Position numbers and translations under genes: made by a program. Shown piece after piece: positions 47,069 through 59,531 of a stretch of DNA of 64,000 bases. Source of the stretch: Ehretia macrophylla (lineage: Eukaryota > Streptophyta > Magnoliopsida > Boraginales > Ehretiaceae); NCBI GenBank assembly GCA_037974665.1, contig CM075783.1, positions 14,850,762-14,914,761 of the forward strand, read 5' to 3'. The notes beneath the pieces were generated by a model, which saw only the letters and a program-made list of their open reading frames with translations, had not been told where the DNA came from and searched no databases. The stretch's first letter is position 1; each line of letters opens with the position of its first letter.

Positions 47069-49597
47069 TGAGAAACCCCATATTTTATCTTTACCTCGAT
47101 TTACGTGATTTGACCTGTTTATGTGTTATATGAATTAGAATGAGCTAATTCTGTGATTTATATTCCTAATACATGCTATGTGTGCATTCATGAAATTTTC
47201 ATCAAAATCGGCATCGAAAATTTTATCGTCGGTTTTTATGAATAGTATTTTGAACGCATATCCGCTAAAATTTTGACACGGGTGTTTTTAGGGTTTGAAA
47301 ACTTAGTCCTCTGTTATTAATAGACCATGTTTGATAAACATTGATTCTGAAACGGAATAGAAATTTAAATGGACTTTTTGAGTGAAAAATAGCAGTTTTG
47401 AGCCAAATAGTAATTTCTTCTAAACCCGATTCTTGCATTGACTTTTGTTGACCTTGTATACATTAATATAGATGTATTTATATGTGGTATTAAATGATTT
47501 TAGATTAGTTGTGCATTCAAAAGACATTTGAAAACAAATAATATGACTTTTCATCTTCTTTTGCAAAAACTAAGTTTTTAACCGAGTCGGGTGTTAATGT
47601 GTGCAAATGAAAGATGTTGTCACCTATTCTTGAACTACTAAATATAGTATTTTTACTTGTTTGAGCAAAATAGTCCAAAAATGCAATTAAAAGACTAGAA
47701 AACAATTAAAAGACTAAATAAACTAACTTTGACTTTTATATTTTGTTGACTTGAGCTAATATATCACCAACACACATTAAAAACAAAGTAAACACACTCA
47801 CAAAACACACACATTACCGAAAATCCAAAGGGAAGCAAAAAGAAGGCATTTTCAAGGTTTTTCAAAGCATTTTTCACATAAATTTTGCATTTCAAAGCCG
47901 AATTGAGTCATTCAAAGCTTGATTTTGCTTGTTGGGCATCCATTCTACCTATTTCTAGCCTTAGCTTGCATCAAAGGTGAGAGAAAATTTATAGATCTCA
48001 AAATGCTATTTTTATGTCTTTTCATATAACTGTTTATTTAGCTGGTGAAATGTTAATCTGACTTTAGATTATTTCTCAGTAGATGCTAAGGATTGTTTAT
48101 ATGGATTTATAGCAAGTTTGAACCATGGTAGCACGTATTTCTATTTTTTGAGTATTAAAATTGAGAATTTGGCTATTTGTTGAATAAATGTTGTTGTGGT
48201 GGTTGGAATTGCTTGCTGTTAGTTTCTAAAAGTTTATTAAATATGTGGTAGTAATGTTTTAATGCCAAAATTTCAATGGCGATGTCGTGGTGAAAGTCCA
48301 GAAATTTCAGCCACGGTACATTGAGGTTTTAGGGTTGTTGGGCTTGATTTGGATGGATTATGGTTGGTTTTCGAGTTGGCTAATGTAGTTGCTTGAGTGG
48401 GTGAGTAATAGAAACTGGTTTGGAGGTGATTGGATTAGTAGAATGTAAGTTATGATTATTAGAAGTTTGGCTTGTCTTTCTTTATAATGTTGAATTATAC
48501 CTTTGGTTGTTTAGGTGGTGTTTGAGTGATTGAATCGTGAGTTGTTAATGGTTAGACTAGGGTTTGGTTGTGTGGTTTAATGCATGTTAAGTTGGGCGGC
48601 CTACTTTGTCATCTAACTTAGTTGTTTGATGTTTATTTGATTAGTTGTTGTAATGTTATTGAATGATGATTATTGATGAGTCGGGAGATAGGCAACCCGC
48701 TATGTTGTCCTCCTGAGATATGAATGATTATTATTATTGTCATGAGTCTTGGTTTGTGTGTGCCACCTCTGGGGCAGCATCGGGCTATCGGGTTGATAAT
48801 AGCATGACTACCAGAGACTACCCCCAGCTCGCATGGGCGGAGGTGCCATGGAGGGAGTGGCTAGTAAGGTACCTCGGGTGTATGAGTAATGGGGAGTTAC
48901 AAAAAGAATGGTTGAGTTCGTGATGGCGTTTAGAGCTATACCAACTAGAGTATCCTTATTGATTGGTTATGATTATTGTTATGGCTTTATTGATGTTGTT
49001 ATTTGCTATGTGATAAAGATCTATAAATTCCTCACTGGGTTTGTTTTATATAAGCTCACTCTCATTGTTACAGAACCAGATTACAGGTACGTGCCTCAGG
49101 AAGCTGAGAATGTACTTTATGTGGACGGGTCTTATGTGCTTGAGTCTTATCCATGATGTCTGAGATGTAGTTTTCTTTTGTTATCTTGTATATTAAAACT
49201 AGTTGGTTTGTATTTACTTAGAAGTTTATGTTGTATAAGATGTTTTAAAGACAGTGGTTTAAATCTTGTTAGCTTAGCAGTCTTGGTTTTGGAACATGAT
49301 TAGATTGCTAGACTAGTTATAATCTATTTTGAAAATGTACGATATAGCTTATGGACTGATGTTGGAACGAAGGCGTATAACTAATGAATGAACTGATGAA
49401 TGGTTGTATAAAATATGGAATTGGTTTGGTTGTTTGTTGTTGAATTGGTTATGGAGTTGTTGTTGATTTGTGGAGTTGGTTGTATGTGTTAAAATGGGGT
49501 TGGTTTAGAGCCCCAGTGTCCGTGTTACTGTCGTTATAGTACCGAAATTTCGTTACGTCCTGACTGATCGTAGGTGGGGTCGAGTTAGGGCGTAACA
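47069..49597 (+). mobile_element. Solo LTR I (Ty3/gypsy), inserted in element C leader
   Basis: A 2.53-kb LTR runs from TGAGAAACCCC to AGGGCGTAACA, flanked by the exact duplication CTAGT (47064-47068 and 49598-49602). No interior remains. The LTR is diverged from A and B types but has the donor-like block (near 47975), a TATATAAG-like box near 49050 and a micro-ORF-like block near 49070-49156. Confidence 0.9.
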
Positions 49598-50546
49598 CTA
49601 GTCACTAGACAAGATAAATCATTGGTTACCAAACAAGATTCACTGACGAAGACTTCAAAAGTGCAAGATCACAACCTCAAGGGAAACCTTTACTTATGAC
49701 TCATCTCCAAGTAATAACAAGTTACACATATTAAGAAAAATAACTTTAATCATCAAAATTGATTGTTATTTCCTCGAACAACTTCATTCTCGCTAAAGGA
49801 ACATCAAGATCAATCTATTAAGCTGAGACTAAAATCCATTAGCATAATAATCAAAATCTCAATGATAAACTATTAGAATATTAATAACTCAAAATCACAG
49901 CCTACCTCTGGTTTCGAAAGCTCTTGTAACCTCCCTTGACATTGTCACTCACGAGTTAAAACATGTATACAACTATATCATATGAAAGACAAGTACAACA
50001 TAATGCGCAATTATCATACAATGCAACATTATCACATAACTCACAATTCAGCACATAAGAAGCAAATATCACCTAAGCAGATTATATTATGAAGGTAAGT
50101 TATAAACAATTAAGTCACATAGGCAACAAACTGCACATAAGACAAGTTGATCATATAACTCACATTGGTTACTTAAAGTACATTAAGCACCTAAAGCACG
50201 TTGTTTCACATAAGCTAGTCATAAATAATTAAAACCACATAAACAACTAACTTCACACAAGACACTTCGATCACATAAAACACATTAGTCACATAACACA
50301 CATTAATCACATAATGCACATTAATTACAACACATTGTGTACATAAAGCACGTTGTCACATAAAATATATTGACCACATTAGTTCACTTAACAAATAAGA
50401 CATATTGATCATATAGAAAGTGAGTCACACAAGTAAGTTAATCACTAAACATATTAACATGATATTCACTTTACACGTAGTACATGCATTCATGTTAAGA
50501 CCTCTACCCACATTCCGAGGATACCCTGGTTGACAACTAAGCATGC

Positions 50547-50558
50547 GCTCTGATAGCA
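50547..50558 (-). other. Primer-binding site of element C (tRNA-iMet type, imperfect)
   Basis: It stands 5 bases inside the LTR that starts at 50564 and is followed, on the element strand, by the conserved leader block (GGTATCCTCGGAATGTGGG, near 50505-50525). Confidence 0.7.
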
Positions 50559-50563
50559 CTTAA

Positions 50564-51185
50564 TGTTAGCCCCAACTTTACCCCAATTACGACCAGTCAG
50601 GACGCAACGGAATTTCGGCAGTATAACGACTATAACACGTACATTAGGGCTCTAAACCAACTCTTTATAACTTTATACAACCAACTCCAAAGATCAACAA
50701 CTCCACAACTATTTCAACAACATACAACACAACCATTTCCATATACTAAACAACAATTCAATAGTCCATCCATAGGTTATACTCCTCCGTTTGAACATCA
50801 ATTATAAGCCAAACTATACACATGCATAATATATATCAATCACTATTTGGCTCAAAACGCTACTTTTTGCCAGAAAAGTCTATTTAAAATTTATATTTCG
50901 TTTCAAAATCAATTTTTATCAAATATGGGTCTATTAATATCCGAGGAATAGGTTTTAAAACCTTTAAAAGATTAGTTTCAAAATTATAGCAGACATGATT
51001 TAAAAATACTATTCACAAAACGCATCGATAAAATTTTCAATGCCGATTTTTATGAACCTTTCATGAACGCTTACATAGCATGTAGTAGGAATAAAAATCA
51101 TATAATTAGCGCATTCTAACTCAAATAACATACATACAGGTCAAAACACGCAATTTCACGTATAGATAAAATCTAGGGTTTCACA
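50564..51185 (-). mobile_element. Shortened LTR shared by element C and noncoding element P
   Basis: Both LTR ends are present (TGTTAGCCCC and AGGGTTTCACA in plus reading), but only about 620 bases separate them, so most of U3 is gone. A primer site lies on the left side, making it the 5' LTR of C. A polypurine tract lies on the right side, making it also the 3' LTR of P. This LTR-interior-LTR-interior arrangement is typical of recombination between neighbouring or allelic copies. Confidence 0.75.
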
Positions 51186-53032
51186 TTCTCCCCCCCTTAA
51201 AGAAATTGTGTTTGCATAATTCTCAAACTGACAAACAATTAAGTCCTCAATCATTACACTTTAGCAATACTTCTCTTAGTTCCTATTTATCACTTAGGAT
51301 GACACTTGAACAAAGACCTCAAAGGAAATAAACTCCGTTGACTGCAAGATGATTATCACAATTCCAAAACAATCCTCAATTCATCATTCACTTCCTCCTA
51401 ATATCATATTGCATATGAAAACAATCACAACTCCAAGGTCTTAGCATGACACTACTACTTATCAATCATTCCCTACTACACAAAAAGGCTCTATGAACAC
51501 CCCGAGGGTTTAAAAACTCATTCACGATAGCATGAATGATTACTGATCAAGGGAATATCACAAAAGTGACATTGGTCAAAATATGGCTATTATGAAATTT
51601 ACAATGAAATAAGGATATGGAAACTCATATTTGAGCCAACAATCAATTGAACAGGAGGTCAAACAAGTTAGATAATCAAGAGGCCAATAGTTTAATAAGA
51701 AAGCATGATAACTAAGATAAGGAATGTCTCAGCACCTATCAGTTAAATAAGTATGATCAAAGGATGATGACAAGTCAGAACAGTACTGAATATGTTGAAC
51801 AAACATTCCTGAACAAGTAAACATTTCAATTCTCAATGATTGTTCAAGGAACCAACAAGTAAGTTGTACTTGAGGCGAAATGAAATTAAGATATAAGAGA
51901 TGATTAATTCAATAGAAAACATGATTGGCAATATAATGAGTATCTCAACACGCAATAACTAAAGAAGTATAAATAAGAAAGGACAGTGCTGAGTATATTG
52001 AATGAGCAATTACAAGCAAAGTAATGGCTCAGGATTTAATAATAAAATAATAGGATTAACAAGGATCAACAAGAATGACAATGATGTACTTAGATAGGGA
52101 GTACATCAAGCAAGTGAAATTCAAATAAGTAAAATGGTATACCAAATGAGAAATTACTTTCAAATGAATAGTAACAGGATGAAATGAAATATTGAAACCA
52201 ATGGCTGGATATATAGAATAAAATATAGAAGTCTCAAACCTTAACTTAAGCGGCCTTGCTATAAGAAACAAATATGATTGTTAAGAATAGAAACAATGTC
52301 AAATGAGTATAGGATCCATTAATCCAATAAGCAAAACTTTCAAGAAATATTTGATATACTAGAAAAGTGTAACTCTCTCTCAAGTAGGTAAGAATAGAGT
52401 AGAAGAGAATAAGAAGACCCATAGAAATAAGAAGAACAAAAGGGGTATCCCACCTACACACTTAAACACCATTAAATCAAATCCTACAGTCTACCTCTTT
52501 CACCAAAACTAGACATTAAGGAGATTTAGAAAATCTGATCAATCATACAATCACTCTAAAATTTATATACATCAAGAAACTAGTCACTAAACAAGATTAA
52601 TCATTGGTTACAAAACAAGATTTACTGATGAAGACTTTAAAAGTGCAAGATCAAAACCTCAAGGGAACCTCTACTTATGACTGATCTCCAACTAATAACA
52701 AGTTACACATGGCAAGAAAAATAACTCTAATCATTAAAATTGATTGTTATTTCCTCGAACAACTTCATTATTGCTAAAAGAACATCAAGATCAATCTATT
52801 AAGCTGAGACTAAAATCCATAAGCATAATAATCAAAATCTCAATGATAAACTATCAGAATATTAATAACTCAAAATCACAGCCTACCTCTGGTTCCGAAA
52901 GCTCTTGCAGCCTCCCTTGACATTAAAAGATCACTCACGAGTTAAAACATGTATGCAACTATATCATATGAAAGACAAGTACAACGTAATGCACAATTAT
53001 CATACAATGCAACATTATCACATAACGCAAGT
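51186..53032 (-). mobile_element. P: noncoding interior of a B-type (LARD-like) element, minus orientation
   Basis: It begins with a polypurine tract (about 51186-51198) and is colinear in reverse with the element B interior from its 3' end to about B position 40570. It is cut at 53032 by copia LTR sequence, so the primer-site end and own 5' LTR are missing. No coding domains. Confidence 0.8.
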
Positions 53033-53559
53033 GTTGAAAGCAACAGAACAAGGCTGCTCAAGCACCCTTGGTCGAAATTATGAGAGAGCATAGAGAGAAA
53101 AAATTTCAGATTTTTGCTCTTTTTATGCTATGTCAAAAATCTGATTTTTCTTCTTGCTTTCTATGCATATATGTTACCTATGCATACTTGTGTCTTGTGC
53201 ATTCCATACATATATGTCTCCAATGCATCCTAGTGTCTTGTGTATTCCCAACATATATGTCTCCAATGCACCTTTGTGTCTTGTGCAACATTATAATACA
53301 AGTATATTGGATAGTGGAAAATTATGGAATTATCCATTATTCTTGCCACAATAAATCCTAGCCATAGATCTAGTCAATATCAAATCATGGCCTTAGATTA
53401 TAATTAATCCTGATCAATATTAGATTAATTAATTGGAAACTAACTTTTCATATTTATACTTTGGCCCCAATACTTTCAATAGTTACACTTTGGGCCCATT
53501 ATGTTTTAATGACCAAACACAATAAAATTAACTCTTTAACGTTTCCAAACTTATTGTAA
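53033..53559 (-). mobile_element. Copia LTR fragment 1
   Basis: In reverse complement this resembles the later half of the copia element G LTR, for example the stretch around 15650-16150: the tract before TTGCTTTC, CTAGCCATAGATC, and the CGTTTCCAAACTTATTGTAA region. It ends at the palindrome at 53560. No coding sequence. Confidence 0.65.
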
Positions 53560-53761
<202 letters not shown>

Positions 53762-53900
53762 GTTGTATACGTTAGTGGAAGAATATGTAATTCTCCACTA
53801 AATTGTCAATTAAATATTAGTCATAGAATTCAAATAAGATCAAATATTGGCCCTTGGATTATTCTTTGATGGATGATGATGTACTTATTTTTAGATCTTC

Positions 53901-56337
53901 TGTGAAACCCCACTTTCCTGCTTATCTCGTTTTACGTGCAATACCTCGTTTTGCGTGCATATGATCTGTTTATGTGCTATAGGACCTAGAAAGTTATAAT
54001 TTTGATGTCAATACTCCTAATACGTGCTAAATGTGCATTCATGAAATTTTCATCAAAAACGGAGTCAGAAATTTTATTGTCGATTTTTAGTGAATAGTGT
54101 TTTCGAAACACGTCCGCTAAAATTTTGAAACTGGTCTTTTTAACCCTTCTAGACCTAGTCCACGGACTTTAATAGACCTGTGTTTGATGAAAACGATTTT
54201 AAAATCGGCTTAAGAATTTATTAGGGTTTTTACACCGACTTTTGCGAAAATCGAGTTTTAAGCCGACTCGGGTGAAATTATTGGATTGTAAAACTTCTTG
54301 TCACCTAAAAATAATTTACTTGAGCTAGCTTGGGTGTTGAATAATTGTTTTGAACTTTGGTGATCAAGAAAATGCAATTAAAGTCATTAAAACACAAAAA
54401 TACTAATTAAAACTAACTTTGACTTTATTTAAAATTTTGACTTTGAAGCTTATATCACCTACACACACTCACACAACACAAAAACACCATCACAAACACA
54501 CACATTGCCGTGAGAAGGAGGAGAGAAAAAGAAAAGAAATTTCAAAGCTTTTCAATCCAATTTTTCAAAGAAAAACCTAGTTTTTGTCCGTAGAACTTCG
54601 CACCGACTTGGATTCTGCTTGTTGGGCACGCATAGCACGCATTCCTAGGCTTATATCGCATCAAAGGTGAGAGAAAAATTCTAGATCTCAAAATGTCATT
54701 TTTATGTTTTTGCGTATAAATGAAGATTGAACCGTTAGAATTGAAATCTGATGATAGATTATTGCTCCTTGCATGCTAGGGATCGTTATATACTAATACT
54801 ACGAATTTCTGTCGGATGTAGCATAATTTTTATTTTTTGGGTATTTAATTTTGATTAAAATGTTCAAAGTTGAATTAAATGAGTTGTGTTGATCGAAATC
54901 GATTGCCGTCGATTTCTAAATACTTGATAATTACGTGTTAGCGCTGTTGTAATGCCGAATTTTCGATTACATTGTTCGTGTGAAAATCCAAAAAATCCAG
55001 CCAAGACATCCTAGGGTTTTAGGGTTATCGGGCATGATTTGGAGGTGTTATGGTGGATTTCCGAGAGGGCTAATGTAGTAGGTTGAATGGGTGAGTGATA
55101 GGAACTGATTTGGCAATGTTTGGATTAGTAGATTGTAAGTTATGAATTTTAGAAGTTTAGGTTGTCATTCTTTAATTTCTTGAACGATGCCTTTAGATGG
55201 TTGGGTTGTGTTTGAGTGTTGAATGGTGAGTTGTTGATGAATAATTTAGGGTTTAATTGTGTATATTATGCATGTCCGGTTAGATGGCCTACTTTGTCAT
55301 CTAACTTCGTTGTTTGTTGTTTAATTAAATATTGATGATATATTGATGTTATTGATTGATTATTATTGAGTTCGGGAATCGGGCACTTTCGTTGCTGATC
55401 TCCCAATTGATTGATTGATGATTGATTGATGATTGATGATGGTTATGGAGTCTTGGTATGTGTGTGCCACCTCTCGGGCAGCGTTGGGCTGTTGGGTTGA
55501 TAACGGCATGACTGCCATAGGCTACCCCCAGCTCGCATGACGGAGGTGTCATGGAGGGAGGGGCTAGTGAGGTACCTCGGGTGCGTGAGTAATGGAGAGT
55601 TATAAGAAGAACGGTTGAGATCGTGATGGCGTTTGGAGCTACACCAAATAGAGTATCCTTTAATGAATGGTTATATAGTTATGTGATGATAATGTTATTA
55701 TTGTTGTTGTGTGTTTACTTGCTCAAAGGACTAAATCCAAGGAGCATAGTGAATACTGTCGAGATCTATCGGATCCTCACTGGGCTTATGTATATAAGCT
55801 CACTCTTTATTATTGCATGCTTACAGGTGTTGCAGAGCCGGATTACGGGTACATGCCTCCTGAGGAGGAAAATGTGCCTTACGTGGACGAGTCATATGTT
55901 CCTGAGTCTTATCCATGATTCTATGTTGTTTAATGTCTTGTACATTAGCTTAATAGACTTTTATATGTTTTATGGTTCTTATTGTAATAGATGTAGAAAA
56001 GATGATGATCCAAATGATGTTAACTTATTGGCTTTCTTTTGTCTATGGTTAAGTTGTAGATGTGTCTCAACTTATTTTGAAATGTATGATAAGGTTGAGG
56101 TATTGTATGTTATGTTGGAACGGAGGCAGATAACGAAGACTGATTATTGTATATTACAGTTATGTTGTGTGTTACTATGTTGTTGAGGAGTTGTTGATTG
56201 TATGGTTATGGAATTGGATGTTTAATGTTATTAATGAGGTTGGTTTAGAACCTCGGAAATCTATTTACTGTCGTTACGCTGCCGAAATTCCGTTGCGTCC
56301 TAACTGATTGTAGGTGGGGTCGAGTTGGGGCGTGACA
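53901..56337 (+). mobile_element. Solo LTR K (Ty3/gypsy, A type)
   Basis: A 2.44-kb LTR runs from TGTGAAACCCC to GGGGCGTGACA, flanked by the exact duplication TCTTC (53896-53900 and 56338-56342). It is close to element A LTRs. It has an AT-rich TTATATC motif near 54450, the donor-like AAAG/GTGAGAG at 54663-54672, the TATATAAG box near 55792 and the micro-ORF at 55817-55918. Confidence 0.93.
55817..55918 (+). CDS. LTR micro-ORF, copy in solo LTR K (34 codons including stop)
   Basis: A 33-residue frame starts with ATG about 20 bases after the TATATAAG box and ends in TGA. The core motifs are EPDYGYMPPEEENV and DESYVPESYP. Compared with the copies in A, M and N it lacks one three-residue block, an in-frame difference. 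The frame also continues upstream without a stop, so the ATG used here is a choice, not proof. Confidence 0.38.
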   Translation: MLTGVAEPDYGYMPPEEENVPYVDESYVPESYP

Positions 56338-56353
56338 TCTTCTTCTACTAGGC

Positions 56354-56363
56354 AAATAAATAA

Positions 56364-56394
<31 letters not shown>
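56354..56394. repeat. (AAAT)n/(TA)n microsatellite
   Basis: A few AAAT units pass into about 13 TA units, inside copia LTR fragment 2. Confidence 0.9.
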
Positions 56395-56986
56395 ATCAAA
56401 TTAATCCTAATCAATTACACTTTTGGTCCATTACTACTTAATGACCAAATACAACAACGTTAATTCTTAACGTTTCCAAACTCATTGTAAGCTCATTATA
56501 GAAACTCTATTCATGATACTCAAACGTGTGTGACTCTCTAGATTCACCACTGTATAGCAATGAAGGACGATTAAACTGTTTCAATCTATTTCGAAAATGT
56601 CATTCTCGGAATACCATCACGTTCTAGAGTGACGCCTAGTAACATATCAAGATAATATATACGATAATGAAGTCAATTTCTTGTGAATCTATTTATAGTC
56701 GCCGATTATCGTGCAATCCAATCATTCTATTAATTGTCCGGTCGAGCAAGAACCATGGTACGATTAAGTTCATAAACTCGATACTATGCATAGATCTAAT
56801 TGGTGTAATGAGGGATGACACATGGAAAACCCTTTCTCCATCATTTATACATTGGCCAAGGATTTCCTCATTAAACAACCAAGCTTAGATCGCATAGGAT
56901 ATCACCTCACGCTGGAGGTAAATGGATCCTATCTTGACTACTACTTGTCAATCACTATACCAGACGAATGAAATTGCGAGAGGATG

Positions 56987-59495
56987 TGTCACGCCCCAAC
57001 TCGACTCCTCCTATAATCAGTCAGGATGCAACAGAATTTCGGCAGTATAACGACAGTAAATAGGACACCGAGGCTCTAAACCAACCTCAATAGAACATCA
57101 TACATCAACTTCACAAACCATACAACAAACAACTCCTCAATAAAATAACAACATACATCATAACCATATTATACAATAAATAGTCCTCGTTATATGCCTC
57201 CGTTCCAACATAATACATTAACCCTTAATATACAATACAAAAACATATTGAGCCAATCTAGCAACCTAATCATAAACAAAAGAAAAGCTACTAAGACAAC
57301 ATCAACTAATTCATTAACTTATCAACATCTTATACATTATAAACTACAAAGCAGATAAAAGTATACTAAGTTAATTTACAAGATAATAAAACATATACGA
57401 CATCATGGATAAGACTCTGGAACATAGGACTCATCCATGTAAGGCACGTTTTCCACATTCTCCTCTTCAGGAGGCACGTACCTGTAATCCTGCAAAAGTA
57501 CACCTGTATGCATGCAATAATATAGAGTGAGCTTATATAAAATAAGCCCAGCGAGGATCCGATAGATCTCGAGCAAGGTCTACTAAACTCCTTGGAATAA
57601 TCCTTTGAGTCAGTAAACACACAATAACATCAATAATACTATCATCACATAACTATATGACCATTCAATAAAGGATACTCTCTCTAGTTGGTGTAGCTCC
57701 AAACGCCATCACGATCTCAACCATTCTTCTTATAACTCCCCATTACTCACGCACCCAGGGTACCCTCAATAACCTCTCCCTCCATGACACCTCCGTCATG
57801 CGAGCTGGAGGCAGTCTCTGATAGTCATGCCGTTATCAACCCGACAGCCCGATGCTGCCCGAGATGTGGCACACACATACCAGAGACTCAGTAATAAATA
57901 TAAACATCAATCATCAATATTCCGAGAGATCAGCAACGAAAGTGCCCGATTCCCGTACTCAATAATCAATCAATATTCTGAGAGATCAGCAACGAAAGTG
58001 CCCGATTCCCATACTCAATAATCAATCAATAATCATCAATCATCATATTAGCATCATCAATAATCATATCAATAATCAATTTAACAACAATTAACAAAGT
58101 TAGATGACAAAGTAGGCCATCCAACTGGACATGCATTAAACACACAATCAAACCCTAGTTTACCCATCAACAACTCACAATTCAATCACTCAAACCACAC
58201 CCGATCAACTAAGGCTCAATTCAATAATTTAAAGAAAGATAACCTAAACTTCAAATAATCATATCTTACATTCTACTAATCCAAACAACCCCAAATCAGT
58301 TTCAAACACTCACCCATTCAACCAACTACATTAGCCCTCTCGGAAATCCACCATAACACCTCCAAATCATGCCCGATAACCCTAAAACCCTAGGATATCT
58401 TGGCTGGATTTTCCGGACTTTCACACGAACAATGTAATCAAAAATTCGGCATTACAACAGCGCTAACACGTAATTATCAAGTATTTAGAAATTGACGGCA
58501 ATCGATTTCGATCATCACAACTCAATTAATTCAACATTGAACAATTTAATCAAAATTTAATACCCGAAAAATAAAAATTATGCTACATTTGATAGAAACT
58601 CGTAGTATTACCACTAAACGATCCCTAGCATGCAAGGAACAATAATCTAACATCATATTACAATTATAACGGTTCAATCTTCATTTATACGCAAAAATGC
58701 AAAAGACAAGTTTTGAGATCTAGAATTTTTCTCTCACCTTTGATGTGTTTTGATGCAAGAAATGTGTAGAATGGATGCCAAACAATCAATTTCAAGCTTT
58801 GAATCATTCAATTCGGCTTTGAAACGCAAAATCTGTGAGAAAAATGCTTTGAAAATGCCTTTATCTTTCTCCTCCAAGGAGCCACGGTTTTGTGTGTGTT
58901 TTTGGTGGTGTTTTGCTTTGTTTTTAATGTGTGTTGATCATATATTAAGCAAAGGTCAAATAAATAAAAGAAAGTCAAAGTGGAAACTAATTATTTTTAA
59001 TGTTTTCTTGACTTTAAATGCATTTTATTGATCACCAAAGTTCAAAACAATTATTCAACACCCAAGATAGCTCAAGTAAATTATTTTTAGGTGACAAGAA
59101 GTTTTACAATCAAACAATTTCACCCGAGTCGGCTTAAAACTCGATTTTCGCAAAAGTCGGTGTAAAAACCCTAATAAATTCTTAAGCCGATTTTAAAACC
59201 GTTTTAATCAAACACAGGTCTATTAAAGTCCGTGGTCTAGGTCTAGAAGGGTTAAAAAGACCAGTTTCAAAATTTTAGCGGACGTGTTTTGAAAATACTA
59301 TTCACTAAAAATCGACGATAAAATTTTTGATCCCGTTTTTTATGAAAATTTCATGAATGCACATTTAGCACGTATTAGGAGTATTAACATCAAAATTATA
59401 ACATTCTAGGTCATATAGCACATAAACAAGTCAAATGCACGCAAAACGAGATAAAACACGTAAATCAAGTTAAAGCAGAAAAGTGGGGTTTCACA
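56987..59495 (-). mobile_element. Element D 3' LTR (B type)
   Basis: A 2.51-kb LTR runs between TGTCACGCCCC and GGGGTTTCACA in plus reading, closest to element B LTRs, with two minisatellite units near 57915-58020. Confidence 0.9.
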
Positions 59496-59508
59496 TTCTC
59501 CCCTCCTT
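59496..59508 (-). other. Polypurine tract of element D
   Basis: On the minus strand AAGGAGGGGAGAA directly precedes the LTR. Confidence 0.8.
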
Positions 59509-59513
59509 AAAAC

Positions 59514-59531
59514 AATTGCATCCGCGCAATT
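59514..59531 (-). other. Stem-loop beside the polypurine tract, element D
   Basis: AATTGC and GCAATT pair around ATCCGC, as in element B. Confidence 0.6.

Larger units (their letters stand above)
46606..50563 (-). mobile_element. Element C leader: B-type noncoding sequence, split by solo LTR I
   Basis: The parts 46606-47068 and 49603-50563 together match the first roughly 1.7 kb of the element B interior in reverse complement, ending at the primer site 50547-50558. Leader quasi-repeats lie near 50090-50470. No coding domain is visible. Confidence 0.75.
23113..51185 (-). mobile_element. Element C: old mosaic Ty3/gypsy element, host of B and of solo LTR I
   Basis: Right to left: a shortened 5' LTR (51185-50564), primer site (50547-50558), a long noncoding leader (50563 to about 46606, interrupted by solo LTR I), zinc knuckle, protease and reverse transcriptase (46605-45349), then element B, then the rest of reverse transcriptase, RNase H, integrase and chromodomain tail (27932-25464), polypurine tract and 3' LTR (25459-23113). 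The leader is homologous to the noncoding interior of element B, while the coding body is homologous to element A. C therefore looks like a recombinant of both types. It is broken in many places and is the oldest layer of this nest. Confidence 0.75.

Noticed and set aside
55623-56186. A 187-residue open frame in solo LTR K suggesting a captured host gene
   Set aside because: It runs through the TATA box and AT-rich U3/R sequence in a frame different from the conserved micro-ORF, and is not kept in the other LTRs.
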